A stretch of DNA of 64,000 nucleotides from Aplectana chamaeleonis. Taxonomy: Eukaryota > Nematoda > Chromadorea > Rhabditida > Cosmocercidae. Positions 14,501 through 27,113 of the stretch are shown in pieces. The stretch lies in the NCBI GenBank assembly GCA_029168955.1, contig JAPDOI010000040.1:2034501-2098500 (forward strand), read 5' to 3'. The notes beneath the pieces are model-generated. The model worked only from the letters and a program-made list of their open reading frames with translations, did not search any database and was not told where the DNA came from. The position numbers were made by a program, and so were the translations under genes. Every line of letters begins with the position of its first letter. The stretch's first letter is position 1.

Positions 14501-17500
14501 TGTGCAGGACCGCAGTAGGGTTGTGCTGGACATCATAGGACGTGTGCAGAACTGCAGTAGGGGTGAGCAGGATGTCATGGAATGTGTGCAGGACCTCAGT
14601 AGAAATGTGCAGGGCATCATGGGACGTGTGCAGAACCGCAATAGGGGTGTGCAGGATGTCATGGAATGTGTGCAGGACCTCAGTAGGGGTGTGCAGGACA
14701 TCATGGGGCGTGTGCAGGACTGCAGAACGGGTGTGCAGTATGTCATGTAATGTGTGCAGGACGTCGTAGAATGTGTGTAGAGCCTCAGTAGGAATGTGCA
14801 GGACATCATGGGACGTGTTCAGGACCGCAGTAGGAGTGTGCAGGATGTCATGAAATTTGCGCAGGACCTCAATAGGAGTGTGCAGAACATCATGGGACGT
14901 GTGCAGGACCGCAGTAGAGGTGTACAAGATGTCATGGAATGTGTGCAGGAATTCAGTAAGAGTGTGCAGGACATCATGGGACGTGTGCAGGACCGCAGTA
15001 GGGGTGTGCAGTATGTCATGGAATGTGTGCAGGACGTCGTAGAATGTGTGGAGGACCTCAGTAGGAGTGTGCAGGTCATCATGGGACGTGTGCAGAACCG
15101 CAATAGGGGTGTGCAGGATGTCATGGTATGTGTGCAGACCTCAGTAGGGGTGTGCAGGGCATCATGGGACGTGTGCAGGACCGCAGTAGTGGTGTGCAGT
15201 ATGTCATGGAATAAATGCAGGACGTCGTAGAATGTGTGCAGGACCTCAGTAGGAGTGTGCAGGACATCATGGGACGTGTGCAGGACCGCAATAGGGGTGT
15301 GCAGGATATCATGGAATGTGTGCAGGACCTAAGTAGGAGTGTGCAGGACATCATTAGACGTGTGCAGGACCCCAGTAGGGGTGGGCAGAATGTCATGGAA
15401 TGTGTGCAGAACCTCAGTAGGAGTGTGCAGGACATCATACGACGTGTGCAGGACCTCAGTAGGGTGTACAGGATGTCATGGAATGTGTGCAGGACGTCGT
15501 ATAATGTGTGTAAGACCTCAATGGTAATGTGCAGGACATCATGGGACGTGTGCAGGACCGCAGTAGGGGTGTGCAGGACGTCATGGAATGTGTGCAGGAC
15601 CTCAGTAGGAATGTGCAGGACATCATGAGACGCAGGACCGCAGTATGTGCAGGATGTCATGATATGTGTGCAGGACCTCAGTAGGGTGTGCAGGGCATCA
15701 TGGGACGTGTGCAGGACCGCAGTACGGGTGTGCAGTATGTCATGTAATGTGTGCAGGACGTCGTAGAATGTGTGTAGAGCCTCAGTAGGAATGTGCAGGA
15801 CATCATGGGACGTGTTCAGGACCGCAGTAGGGGTGTGCAGGATGTCATGGAATGTGCGCAGGACCTCAATAGGAGTGTGCAGAACATCATGGGACGTGTG
15901 CAGGACCGCAGTAGAGGTGTACAAGATGTCATGGAATGTGTGCAGGAATTCAGTAAGAGTGTGCAGGACATCATGGGACGTGTGCAGAACCGCAGTAGGG
16001 GTGTGCAGGATGTCATGAAATGTGTGCAGAACCTCAGTAGGAGTGTGCTGGACATCATGGGACGTGTGCAGGACCGCAGTAGGGGTGTGCAGTATGTCAT
16101 GGAATGTGTGCAGGACGTCGTAGAATGTGTGGAGGACCTCAGTAGGAGTGTGCAGGGCATCATGGGACGTGTGCAGAACCGCAATAGGGTGTGCAGGATG
16201 TCATGGATTGTGTGCAGGACCTCAGTAGGAGTGTGCTGGACATCATGGGACGTGTGCAGGACCGCAATAGGGGTGTGCAGGATATCATGGAATGTGTGCA
16301 GGACGTTGTAGAATATGTGTAGGATCTCAATAGTAATGTGCAGGACATCATGGGACGTATGCAGGACCGCAGTAGGGGTGTGCAGGATGTCATGGTATGT
16401 GTGCAGGACCTCAATAGGAGTGTGCAGGACATCATGGGACGTGTGCAGGACCGCAGTAGGGATGTGCAGGACATCATGGGACATGTTCAGGACCCCAGTA
16501 GGGGTGTGCAGGACGTCATGGAATTTGTGGTGGATCTCAGTAGGGGTTTGCAGAACATCATGGGACGTGTGCAGAACCGCAGTAGGGGTTGCAGAATGTC
16601 ATGAAATGTGTGCAGAACCTCAGTAGGAGTGCGCTGGACATCATGGGACGTGTGCAGGACCGCAGTAGGGGTGTGCAGTATGTCATGGAATGTGTGCAGG
16701 ACGTCGTAGAATGTGTGCAGGACCCCAGTAGGAGTGTGCAGGACATCATGGGACGTGTGCAGAACCGCAACAGGGGTGTGCAGGTTGTCATGGAATGTGT
16801 GCAGGACCTCAGTAGGAGTGTGCTGGACATCATGGGACGTGTGCAGGACCGCAATAGGGGTGTGCAGTATGTTATGGAATGTGTGCAGGACGTCGTAGTA
16901 TACGTGCAGGACCTCAGTAGGAGTGTGCAGGACATCATGGGACGTGTGCAGGACCGCAGTAGAGGTGTGCAGGATGTCATGAAATGTGTGCTGGGCCTCA
17001 GTAGGAGTGTGCAGGACATCATGGGACGTGCGCAGGACTCCAGTAGGGGTGTGAAGGATGTCATGGAATGTATGCAGGACGTCGTAGAATGTGTAGGACC
17101 TCAGTAAGAGTGTGCAGGACATCAGAAGACATGTGCAGGACCGCACTAGAGGTGTGCAGGACATCATGAGACGTGTGCAGGACCGCAGTAGGAGTGTGCA
17201 GGACATCATGGGACGTGTGCAGGACCGCAATAGGGATGTGCAGGACATCATGGGACGTGTTCAGGACCCCAGTAGGGGTGTGCAGGACGTCATGGAATTT
17301 GTGGTGGATCTCAGTAGGGGTTTGCAGGACATCATGGGACATGTTCAGGACCCCAGTAGGGGTGTGCAAGATGTCATGGAGTGTGTGCAGGACCTCAGTA
17401 AGAGTGTACAGGACATCATGGGACGTGTGCAGAACCGCAGTAGAGGTGTGCAGGATGTCATGAAATGTGTGCAGAACCTCAGTAGGAGTGTGCAGGACAT

Positions 17501-17590
17501 CATGGGACGTGCGCAGGACCCCAGTAGGGGTTTGCAGGACGTCATGGAATGTATGCAGGACGTCGTAGAATGTGTGTAGGACCTCAATAG

Positions 17591-18180
17591 TAATGTGCAG
17601 GACATCATGGGACGTATGCAGGACCGCAGTAGGGGTGTGCAGGATGTCATATTATGTGTGCAGGGCCTCAATAGGAGTGTGCAGGACATCATGGGACGTG
17701 TGCAGGACCGCAGTAGGGATGTGCAGGACATCATGGGACGTGTTCAGGACCCCAGTAGGGGTGTGCAGGACGTCATGGAATTTGTGGTGGATCTCAGTAG
17801 GGGTTTGCAGGACATCATGGGACATGTTCAGGACCCCAGTAGGGGTGTGCAAGATGTCATGGAGTGTGTGCAGGACCTCAGTAAGAGTGTACAGGACATC
17901 ATGGGACGCGTGCAGAACCGCAGTAGAGGTGTGCAGGACGTCATGGAATGTATGCAGGACGTCATAGAATGTGTGTAGGACCTCAGTAGTAATGTGCAGG
18001 GCATCATGGGACGTGTGCAGGACCGCAGTAGGGGTGTGAAGGACATCATGGAATGTGTGCAGAACCCCAGTAGGGACGTGCAGAACATCATGAGACGTGT
18101 GCAGGATTCCAATAGGGATGTGCAGGACATCATGGGACGTGTTCAGGACCCCAGTAGGGATGTGCAGGACGGACGTCAAT
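17591..18180 (+). repeat. Duplicated block inside the minisatellite (copy 1)
   Basis: A run of about 590 bp here is nearly identical to 21700-22285, including rare variants (CATATTATGTG, GAATTTGTGGTGGATC, GGAGTGTGTG) in the same order. This indicates a recent duplication at a scale well above the 84-bp unit. Confidence 0.7.
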
Positions 18181-21100
18181 GGAATGTGTGCAGGACATCA
18201 TGGAATGTATGCAGGACCCCAGTAGGAATGTGCAGGATGTCATGTAATGTGTGCAGGACCTCAAGTAGGAGTGTGCAGGACATCATGGGACGTGTGCAGA
18301 ACCGCAAGGGATGTGCAGGAGATCATGGGATGTGTGCAGAACCCCAGTAGGGATGTGCACAACATCATGGGACGTGTGCAGGACTGCAGTAGGGGTGTGC
18401 AGTATGTCATGGAATGTGTGCAGGACGTCGTAGAATGTGTGTAGGATATCAGTAGGAGTGTGCAGGACATCATGGGACGCGTGAAGGACCGCAGTTGGGG
18501 TGTGCAGGATGTCATGGAATGTGTGCAGGACGTCGTAGAATGTGTGTAGGACCACAGTAGAAATATGCAGGGCATCATGGGACGTGTACAGCACCGCAGT
18601 AGGGGTGTGCAGGACGTCATGGAACGTGTGCAGGACCTCAGTAGGAGTCTGCAGGACATCATGGGACGTGTGCAGGACCGCAGTAGGGATGTGCAGGACA
18701 TCATGGAGACGTGTGTGCAGAACCTACCCAGTGTCAGGGATGTGCAGGACATCATGGGACGTGTGCAGGACCGCAGTAGGGGTGTGCAGAACATCATGAA
18801 ACGTGTGCTGGGTCCCAGTAGGGATGTGCAGGACATCATGGGACGTGTTCAGGACCTCAGTAGGGGTATGCAGGACGTCATGGAATTTGTGGTGGATTCC
18901 AGTAGGGGTTTGCAGGACATCATGGGACATGTGCAGGACCCCAGTAGGGATGTGCAGGGCGTCATGGAATGTGTGCAGGACCTCAGTAGGAGTGTGCAGG
19001 ACATCATGGAATGTATGCACGACCCCAGTAGGGATGCGCAGGAAGTCATGTAATGTGTGCAGGACGTCGTAGAATGTGTGTAGGACCTCAGTAGGAATGT
19101 GCAGGAGATCATGGGATGTGTGCAGAACCCCAGTAGGGATGTGCAGGACACAATGGGACGTGTTCAGGACCCCAGTAGGGGTGTGCAGGACGTCATGGAC
19201 GTGCTGGCAATGGACCTCATGTTAGGAATGTGTGCAGGACATCATGGGACATGTGCAGGACCCCAGTAGGAATGTGCAGGAGATCATGGGATGTGTGTAG
19301 AACCCCAGTAGGAGTGTGCAGGACATCATGGAATGTATGCGGGACCCCAGTATGGGTTTGCGGGACATCATGGAATGTGTGCGGGACCCCAGTAGGGATA
19401 TGCAGGACGTCATGACGTGTGCAGGACCCCAGTAGGGGTGTGCAGGACGTCGTAGAATGTGTGCAGGACCTCAGTAGGAATGTGCAGAACATCATGGGAC
19501 GTGTGCAGGACCGCAGTAGGGGTGTGCAGTATGTTATGGAATGTGTGCAGGACGTCGTAGAATGTGTGCAGGACCTCAGTAGGAGTGTGCAGGACATCAT
19601 GGGACGTGTGCAGGACCGCAACAGGGGTGTGCAGAATATCATGAAATGTGCAGGACGTTGTAGAATATGTGTAGGATCTCAGTAGTAATGTGCAGAACAT
19701 CATGGGACGTGTGCAGAACCGCAGTAGGGGTGTGCAGGATGTCATATTATGTGTGCAGGGCCTCAATAGGAGTGTGCAGGACATCATGGGACGTGTGCAG
19801 GACCGCAGTAGGGATGTGCAGGACATCATGGGACGTGTTCAGGACCCCAGTAGGGGTGTGCAGGACGTCATGGAATTTGTGGTGGATCTCAGTAGGGGTT
19901 TGCAGGACATCATGGGACATGTTCAGGACCCCACTAGGGGTGTGCAAGATGTCATGGAGTGTGTGCAGGACCTCAGTAAGAGTGTGCAGGACATCATGGA
20001 ATGTATGCACGACCCCAGTAGGGATGCACAGGAAGTCATGTAATGTGTGCAGGACGTCGTAGAATGTGTGTAGGACCTCAGTAGGAATGTGCAGGAGATC
20101 ATGGTATGTGTGCAGAACCCCAGTAGGGATGTGCAGGACACAATGGGACGTGTTCAGGACCCCAGTAGGGGTGTGCAGGACGTCATGGAATTTGTGCTGG
20201 ATCTCAGTAGGGGTTTGCAGAACATCATGGGACATGTGCAGGACCCCAGTAGGAATGTGCAGGAGATCATGGGATGTGTGTAGAACCCCAGTAGGAGTGT
20301 GCAGGACATCATGGAATGTATGCGGGACCCCAGTATGGGTTTGCAGGACATCATGGAATGTGTGCGGGACCCCAGTAGGGATATGCAGGACGTCATGGAA
20401 TGTGTGCAGGACGTCGTAGAATGTGTGTAGGACCTCAGTAGGAATGTGCAAAACATCATGGGACGTGTGCAGGACCGCAGTAGGGGTGTGCAGTATGTTA
20501 TGGAATGTGTGCAGGACGTCGTAGTATGTGTGCAGGACCTCAGTAGGAGTGTGCAGGACATCATGGGACGTGTGCAGGACCGCAATAGGGATGTGCAGAA
20601 TGTCATGGAATGTGTGCAGAACCTCAGTAGGGTGTGCAGGGACATCATGGGACGTGTGCAAGAACTCCCAGTAGAGATGTATCAGGACATCATGGGGCGT
20701 ATGCAGGACCGCAGTAGGGGCGTGCAGGATGTCATGGAATGTGTGCAGGACCTCAGTAGGAGTGTGCAGGACATCATGGGACGTGTGCAGGACCGCAGTA
20801 GGGATGTGCAGGACATCATGGGACATGTTCAGGACCCCAGTAGGGGTGTGCAGGACGTCATGGAATTTGTGGTGGATCTCAGTAGGGGTGTGCAGGACAT
20901 CATGGGACGTATGCAGGACCGCAGTAGGGGTGTGCAGGATGTCATGGTATGTGTGCAGGACCTCAATAGGAGTGTGCAGGACATCATGGAATGTATGCAC
21001 GACCCCAGTAGGGATGTGCAGGAAGTCATGTAATGTGTGCAGAACTTCAGTAGGACGTGTGCAGGATGTCATGGACGTGCGGGACCTCAGTGTGCAGGAA

Positions 21101-21699
21101 CATCGTTGGGACGTGTGCAGGACGTCATGGGGTGTGCAGAACGTCGTCATGGAATGTGTGCAGTACCTCCCAATAGTAATGTGCAGGACACAATGGGACG
21201 TGTTCAGGACCCCAGTAGGGGTGTGCAGGACGTCATGGAATTTGTGCTGGATCTCTGTAGGGGTTTGCAGAACATCATGGGACATGTGCAGGACCCCAGT
21301 AGGAATGTGCAGGAGATCATGGGATGTGTGTAGAACCCCAGTAGGAGTGTGCAGGACATCATGGAATGTATGCGGGACCCCAGTATGGGTTTGCGGGACA
21401 TCATGGAATGTGTGCGGGACCCCAGTAGGGATATACAGGACGTCATGGAATGTGTGCAGGACGTCGTAGAATGTGTGTAGGACCTCAGTAGGAATGTGCA
21501 GAACATCATGGGACGTGTGCAGGACCGCAGTAGGGGTGTGCAGTATGTCATGAAATGTGTGCTGGACGTCGTAGAATGTGTGCAGGACCTCAGTAGGAGT
21601 GTGCAGGACATCATGGGACGTGTGCAGGACCGCAATAGGGGTGTGCAGAATATCATGAAATGTGCAGGACGTCGTAGAATGTGTGTAGTACCTCAATAG

Positions 21700-22285
21700 T
21701 AATGTGCAGGACATCATGGGACGTATGCAGGACCGCAGTAGGGGTGTGCAGGATGTCATATTATGTGTGCAGGGCCTCAATAGGAGTGTGCAGGACATCA
21801 TGGGACGTGTGCAGGACCGCAGTAGGGATGTGCAGGACATCATGGGACGTGTTCAGGACCCTAGTAGGGGTGTGCAGGACGTCATGGAATTTGTGGTGGA
21901 TCTCAGTAGGGGTTTGCAGGACATCATGGGACATGTTCAGGACCCCAGTAGGGGTGTGCAAGATGTCATGGAGTGTGTGCAGGACCTCAGTAAGAGTGTA
22001 CAGGACATCATGGGACGTGCGCAGAACCGCAGTAGAGGTGTGCAGGACGTCATGGAATGTATGAAGGACGTCGTAGAATGTGTGTAGGACCTCAGTAGTA
22101 ATGTGCAGGGCATCATGGGACGTGTGCAGGACCGAAGTAGGGGTGTGCAGGACATCATGGAATGTGTGCAGAACCCCAGTAGGGACGTGCAGAACATCAT
22201 GAGACGTGTGCAGGATTCCAGTAGGGATGTGCAGGACATCATGGGACGTGTTCAGGACCCCAGTAGGGATGTGCAGGACGTCATG
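21700..22285 (+). repeat. Duplicated block inside the minisatellite (copy 2)
   Basis: Partner of the block at 17591-18180; only scattered single-base differences were seen when reading the two side by side. Confidence 0.7.
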
Positions 22286-23167
22286 GAATGTGTGCAGGAC
22301 ATCATGGAATGTATGCACGACCCCAGTAGGAATGTGCAGGAAGTCATGTAATGTGTGCAGGACGCCGTAGAATGTGTGTAGGACCTCAGTAGGAATGTGC
22401 AGGAGATCATGGGATGTGTGCAGAACCCCAGTAGGGATGTGCACAACATCATGGGACGTGTGCAGGACTGCAGTAGGGGAGTGCAGTATGTCATGGAATG
22501 TGTGCTGGACGTCGTAGAATGTGTGTAGGATCTCAGTAGTAATGTGCAGAACATCATGGGACGTGTGCAGAACCGCAGTAGAGGTGTGCAGGATGTCATG
22601 GAATGTATGCAGGACGTCGTAGAATGTGTGTAGGACCTCAGTAGTAATGTGCAGGTCATCATGGGACGTGTTCAGGACCGCAGTAGTGGTGTGCGGGATG
22701 TCACGGAATGTGTGCACGACCTCAGTAGGAGTCTGCAGGACAGCATGGGACGTGTGCAAGACCCCAGTAGGGATGTACAGGACATCATGGGACGTGTGCA
22801 AATCCGCAGTAGGGGTGTGCAGGACATCATAGAATGTGTGCCGAACCCCAGTAGGCACGTGCAGAACATCATGAAACGTGTGCTGGGTCCCAGTAGGGAT
22901 GTGCAGGACATCATGGGACGTGTTCAGGACCCCAGTAGGGGTGTGCAGGACGTCATGGAATTTGTGGTGGATTTCAGTAGGGGTTTGCAGGACATCATGG
23001 GACATGTGCAGGACCCCAGTAGGGATGTGCAGGGCGTCATGGAATGTGTGCAGGACCTCAGTAGGAGTGTGCAGGACATCATGGAATGTATGCACGACCC
23101 CAGTAGGGATGCGCAGGAAGTCATGTAATGTGTGCAGGACGTCGTAGAATGTGTGTAGGACCTCAGT

Positions 23168-23881
23168 AGGAATGTGCAGTAGATCATGGGATGTGTGCAG
23201 AACCCGAGTAGGGATGTGCAGAACATCATGAGACGTGTGCAGGATCCCAGTAGGGATGTGCAGGACACAATGGAATTTGTGCTGGATCTCAGTAGGGGTT
23301 TGCAGAACATCATGGGACATGTGCAGGACCCCAGTAGGAATGTGTAGGAGATCATGGGATATGTGCAGAACCCCAGTAGGAGTGTGCAGGACATCGTGGA
23401 ATGTATGCGGGACCCCAGTAGGGGTTTGCAGGACATCATGGAATGTGTGCGGGACCCCAGTAGGGATATGCAGGACGTCATGGAATGCGTGCAGGACGTC
23501 GTAGAATGTGTGTAGGACCTCAGTAGGAATGTGCAGGAGATAATGGGATGTGTGCAGAACCCCAGTAGGGATGTGCAGAACATCATGGGACGTGTGCAGG
23601 ATCCCAGTAGGGATGTGCAGGACACAATGGAATTTGTGCTGGATCTCAGTAGGGGTTTGCAGAACATCATGGGACATGTGCAGGACCCCAGTAGGAATGT
23701 GTAGGAGATCATGGGATATGTGCAGAACCCCAGTAGGAGTGTGCAGGACATCGTGGAATGTATGCGGGACCCCAGTAGGGGTTTGCAGGACATCATGGAA
23801 TGTGTACGGGACCCCAGTAGGGATATGCAGGACGTCATGGAATGTGTGCAGGACGTCGTAGAATGTGTGTAGGACCTCAGT
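23168..23881 (+). repeat. 357-bp tandem higher-order repeat, two copies
   Basis: The sequence starting at 23168 repeats from 23525, an offset of 357 bp, which is exactly 17 units of 21 bp. Shared rare variants (ACACAATGGAATTTGTGC, GTAGGAGATCATGGGATATG) show it is a unit duplicated as a whole. It forms the right end of the array. Confidence 0.75.
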
Positions 23882-23938
23882 AGGAATGTGCAGGACATCA
23901 TGGGACGTGTGCAAGGACTCAGTTTAATGTTCAGGACA

Positions 23939-24591
23939 CCGTATGCAAATTATGCCTCCGAATCAGACGTCTGGGCCGGCACAGACGAGCGACATCCGCA
24001 AGAACCGGTGAAATTTGGCCAGAGCGATTGAACCTGTACAATTGTGTCAATTTAAAATTCATTCCTTCAATTTTTCGACTTTTAAATTCAAAAAGTGTAT
24101 GCCTTGTATTCTATCTCTAGGAAGCCGCGATGCAGCTACATATTACCTTGTTATCTTAGCAGCAGAGCGGTTCTTTCTCCATTTCTACCGCTATGTTTTC
24201 TCAAAAACATCACCTTGACTCTTATAATGAAGCTATCATAACAGCATCGCGGCTCCTCACTCCAGATATTGACGATATTGTAGAAGGGAAACCCTTGGAA
24301 AAAGTTGTGAAATTTCTGAAAGTTGGGCTTCGCAAAAAAGGTAAGGAATTTGACATTGTTCTTAAATGTCGTGAAATTGTTCGCCCTGAACACGATTATG
24401 AGGTCCGTTCTCGAATTTTCGGAAGATTACTGCCCTTTTTGGAGGGTACACTAGGTACGAAAATCAGATAAGAATAGCCTATAACTTTTATAACTAAGTT
24501 CAGAGTAATTCTAGGCAGCTGCGAGGGGCATATTCGGATTCTATATTAATTAATGATTTTCGAAAAGTAAATTTCTATGAGAATTACCAGT
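23939..24591 (+). other. Spacer with an unassigned 92-codon open frame at 24193-24471
   Basis: An ATG-started frame at 24193-24471 reads like a plausible protein (rich in K, E, I, V; begins MFSQKHHLDS). I do not recognise it. A segment of about 110 bp that covers its first codons (24171-24285) has a diverged copy on the opposite strand near 32500-32610, and a 25-bp piece near 24383 recurs near 24946, so the frame may lie in a dispersed repeat. A GTAAGG that could serve as a splice donor lies at about 24340. Treat as unassigned. Confidence 0.25.
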
Positions 24592-24599
24592 TTGACTAA
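24592..24599. repeat. Target-site duplication, left copy (TTGACTAA)
   Basis: The octamer TTGACTAA lies immediately left of the terminal inverted repeat at 24600 and is repeated exactly at 26591-26598, immediately right of the other terminus. Eight-base duplications are typical of hAT-type transposons, among a few others. Confidence 0.8.
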
Positions 24600-25430
24600 T
24601 ATAGTGAGGACTTAAAAAAAGACCGAACGAACGAATTTTCAATAAATTAGTTCATTTTTTATTTCGAACGAATGAATTTCGAATAAATTTGTTAATTTTT
24701 TTATTTCGAACGAACGAATATTCGAAATTCGAATACTCGAATGACGAATAATCTAAGCATTCATAGCAACTACGTAATGAGCGGCAATAAAAAGTTGAAT
24801 TCTTCTTCTAAAGCTTCATTACCACCAACAAATGAAACTAATAGGGCACGACTCATCCCTAAATTTGGATGGGCTTCAACTCAGAGAATGCTACACAACC
24901 AACTTTTTCCGCTCTAACTTGGCCTAAGGAGGGTATTCGAGGTGCTGAACACGAATAAGAGGTCCATTTACGGTGCTTCGATAGATCACGGTAAGTATAG
25001 GGTAATTATGTCGTCAAAGTCTCCGATATGACTAAAATTTTGCGTAGAGAGGCTCTTTGGTAAGCCTATCACAAACCCGTTGTCCGCTTTCCGAACGATT
25101 AAAGTGGGTTATAGTAGCCGAATGTCAAAGAACCTACCCTTAATCCCCATTAACCCTTCAAAAATCGTGAGAAGGATAAGAGATTCTTAATCCGCAGCTC
25201 AAAAGTGCCTCTCTTCTAGTCAAACGGGTGCTATCACCAGAAGGGGGGGGGGGCACCAATTGCCATTGCCATCCCACTAAGACACGCCCATTTTTCCGTG
25301 GCTCCTCGCAATTATAACACCAATCCGAGGTTTCCTCCCCTTCCAAAATCGTTGCGGCGCAGAGGAATTGGCGTGGTCATATGCAATGGCCAAGTGGCTC
25401 CGACTGCCGAGATAGCACTGCCAAAGCTAA

Positions 25431-25690
25431 GTGACTGATCAGAGTGCCATCAGCGCGGCGCGGCCTGATGGTGGGCTGCCGTATTGATAGATCGTCGCGA
25501 TCTATCAATAGGCCGGGAAAATAATTCCAGCGACGAACGACGCGACGCAATGTTTACCATCAATATCGACCAAAAATCGATATGCCCGACATGCATAGTC
25601 CCCGTCGCTGGTGGCAGGGAGTATGATCCCGGCAATACGGCAGCCCACCATCAGGCCGCGCCGCGCCCTTATGGCACTCTACTCAGCCCC
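25431..25690. mobile_element. GC-rich short inverted-repeat element 1, TAA-flanked
   Basis: The two ends form a long inverted repeat (AGAGTGCCAT near 25441 and ATGGCACTCT near 25672; then about 34 bp of GC-rich arm ending in CCGTATTG and CAATACGG). TAA stands at both flanks (25428-25430 and 25691-25693), as expected for a PIF/Harbinger-type short element. The loop holds a smaller palindrome around TAGATCGTCGCGATCTA (25488-25508). No open frame of interest. Confidence 0.65.
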
Positions 25691-25693
25691 TAA

Positions 25694-25968
25694 GGGGTCG
25701 TTTAGGTCTATTTCACACTTCCATCGCTGATCGCCGCGATGGTATGTTTTGAATGCGGATCGACGCGCGATGCGATCTCGATCGATACTCATGGTTATGA
25801 TCCCGTCGCGTCGCGCCACGATCGAACTCTGAAAGAGACCTTACACTGCCGCCGCCGAGCGGCGCGGCGAAGGGCAATCCTGCAATATCGATCGTGCCGC
25901 GCCGCTTGATCAATATTACAGAAATGCACTGTGCCGCGCCGCTCGGCGGCGGGAGTATAAACGACCCT
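25694..25968. mobile_element. GC-rich short inverted-repeat element 2, TAA-flanked
   Basis: Ends GGGGTCGTTTA (25694) and TAAACGACCCT (ending 25968) are inverted copies; TAA lies on each side (25691-25693 and 25969-25971). Internal GC arms (GCCGCCGCCGAGCGGCGCG near 25850 and its inverse near 25927) are also complementary. It abuts element 1 with only one TAA between them. Confidence 0.65.
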
Positions 25969-26598
25969 TAAAACGTCGACAAACCACGGTAGTGTGCCGC
26001 ATTCTTACGTAACACAGGAAACAGATGTAAAATCCGTGTTCAGCACCCCAAGGGTTGCTAACGCGGCCACTTGGCCACCACTATTTTTCCGCGCCGCAAC
26101 GATTTTGGAAGGGAAGGAAAACCCCGGTTTGATGTTATTATTGCGCGGCGGCATGGGAAATTGGGTGTGGCCAAGTGCGGTCACCATGATTCTCCCCCTG
26201 TTAGAATCGCCCTAGTACCCTCCTCAAACGAAGTGTGGGCAAAATTTTAGCCCTTGCGTTTGGAAAAGTAGAACAGTGGAGTAGTGAGGAAAAAGAGCTC
26301 AGTCTTGAAAAATATGTCGATTCCTTTATACACTAGAGCTAGTTTTCATAATTTTTGTTGAATCAGCTCGAGTATTGAAATTTGAATAACATTCGAATAT
26401 TCACCTTTTGCGAATAGTCGAATTCGATTAATGTTCGAATTTTCACCCTTTGAGAATACTCGAACTCCAATAATGTTCGAATATTCACGCTTTTCGAATA
26501 TTCGAATTTTCGAATATTCGAATTTTCGAATAAAATTCGTTCGAAAAATTCGAATATTTATTCGAACTCGAATATTCAGTTCTCACTATATTGACTAA

Positions 26599-27113
26599 TA
26601 ATAGTTTCCTTGTCAGCTACATACTTGTATAAACTTGTGATTTCACGCAATGGTAGGTATCTAGAATTTAGCCGAATTTTGCTGTATGTCATATGGCACA
26701 GATTAGTAAGGAGCAACATCAGTATTGCAGCTACATTTTAGGCGATATCTCTGATAATTGGAGCAATTTACTATGGATCGCACTTCACGAAGGATACAAT
26801 TCTTAACTACAAGGGTGCTGCGTTGCGCGCTTCAACGGATATGATCTACATTTTCTTGTTCCCCTGCATTTATGTGAGTTTCAGTGATAGCAAAACTATC
26901 CACTTATGCTGTTGTACTTGTCATCAAAAGAATTGTCATAGCATAGCCTGCAGGCGGACGTGCGCCGCACGCAGCGCTCACTCCCTGCGAGTGCGCGCGA
27001 ATAAAAATCAATAGTCATTGAATGCACAACATTCGCTATCCTTTCACGCGCGCTCACGCTCCCCTCGAAATCTTACGACAGCTTAGGTGAGAGAAGCAAT
27101 AACTATTCTGCAT
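26599..27113. other. Spacer, no gene recognised
   Basis: No element ends or coding motifs are recognised between the foldback element and the Penelope-like element. Confidence 0.4.

Larger units (their letters stand above)
5560..23938 (+). repeat. 18.4-kb minisatellite: 21-bp units in an 84-bp higher-order repeat
   Basis: The array is made of 21-bp units that begin GTGTGCAGGAC and continue with one of four endings: ATCATGGGAC, CGCAGTAGGG, (AT/AC)GTCATGGAAT-type, and CTCAGTAGGA. These four types usually alternate in that order, so the same base recurs at 84 bp (for example GGACATCATG at 5901 and 5985). About 870 units are present. Because 21 is divisible by 3, four of the six reading frames stay open for long stretches (up to about 700 codons on the minus strand, with heptads such as HTSHDVL); in the sense frame the heptads begin VQD. 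Frames break at TAG codons made by C-to-T changes in GTGTGCAG and at small indels. I see no splice, start or codon-use signal for a real gene. Local variants recur in blocks, showing segmental duplication inside the array. Confidence 0.95.
24600..26590. mobile_element. TTCGAA-rich foldback element with 8-bp target duplication (hAT-like, non-autonomous)
   Basis: The ends are inverted copies: TATAGTGAGGACT at 24600-24612 and AGTTCTCACTATA at 26578-26590. An exact 8-bp duplication flanks them. Just inside each end is an arm of degenerate TTCGAA-type repeats (24630-24745 and 26380-26575). Further in, about 200 bp at 25200-25425 reappears in inverted form at 26040-26220. No transposase is present. 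The centre is interrupted by two short GC-rich elements (25431-25690 and 25694-25968). A second element of the same general design lies at 53340-57065. The superfamily is inferred only from the duplication length. Confidence 0.75.

Noticed and set aside
5560..23938. Long open frames (up to 717 codons) across the minisatellite as genes
   Set aside because: They follow from a period divisible by three; several frames are open at once, and stops and frameshifts interrupt all of them without pattern.
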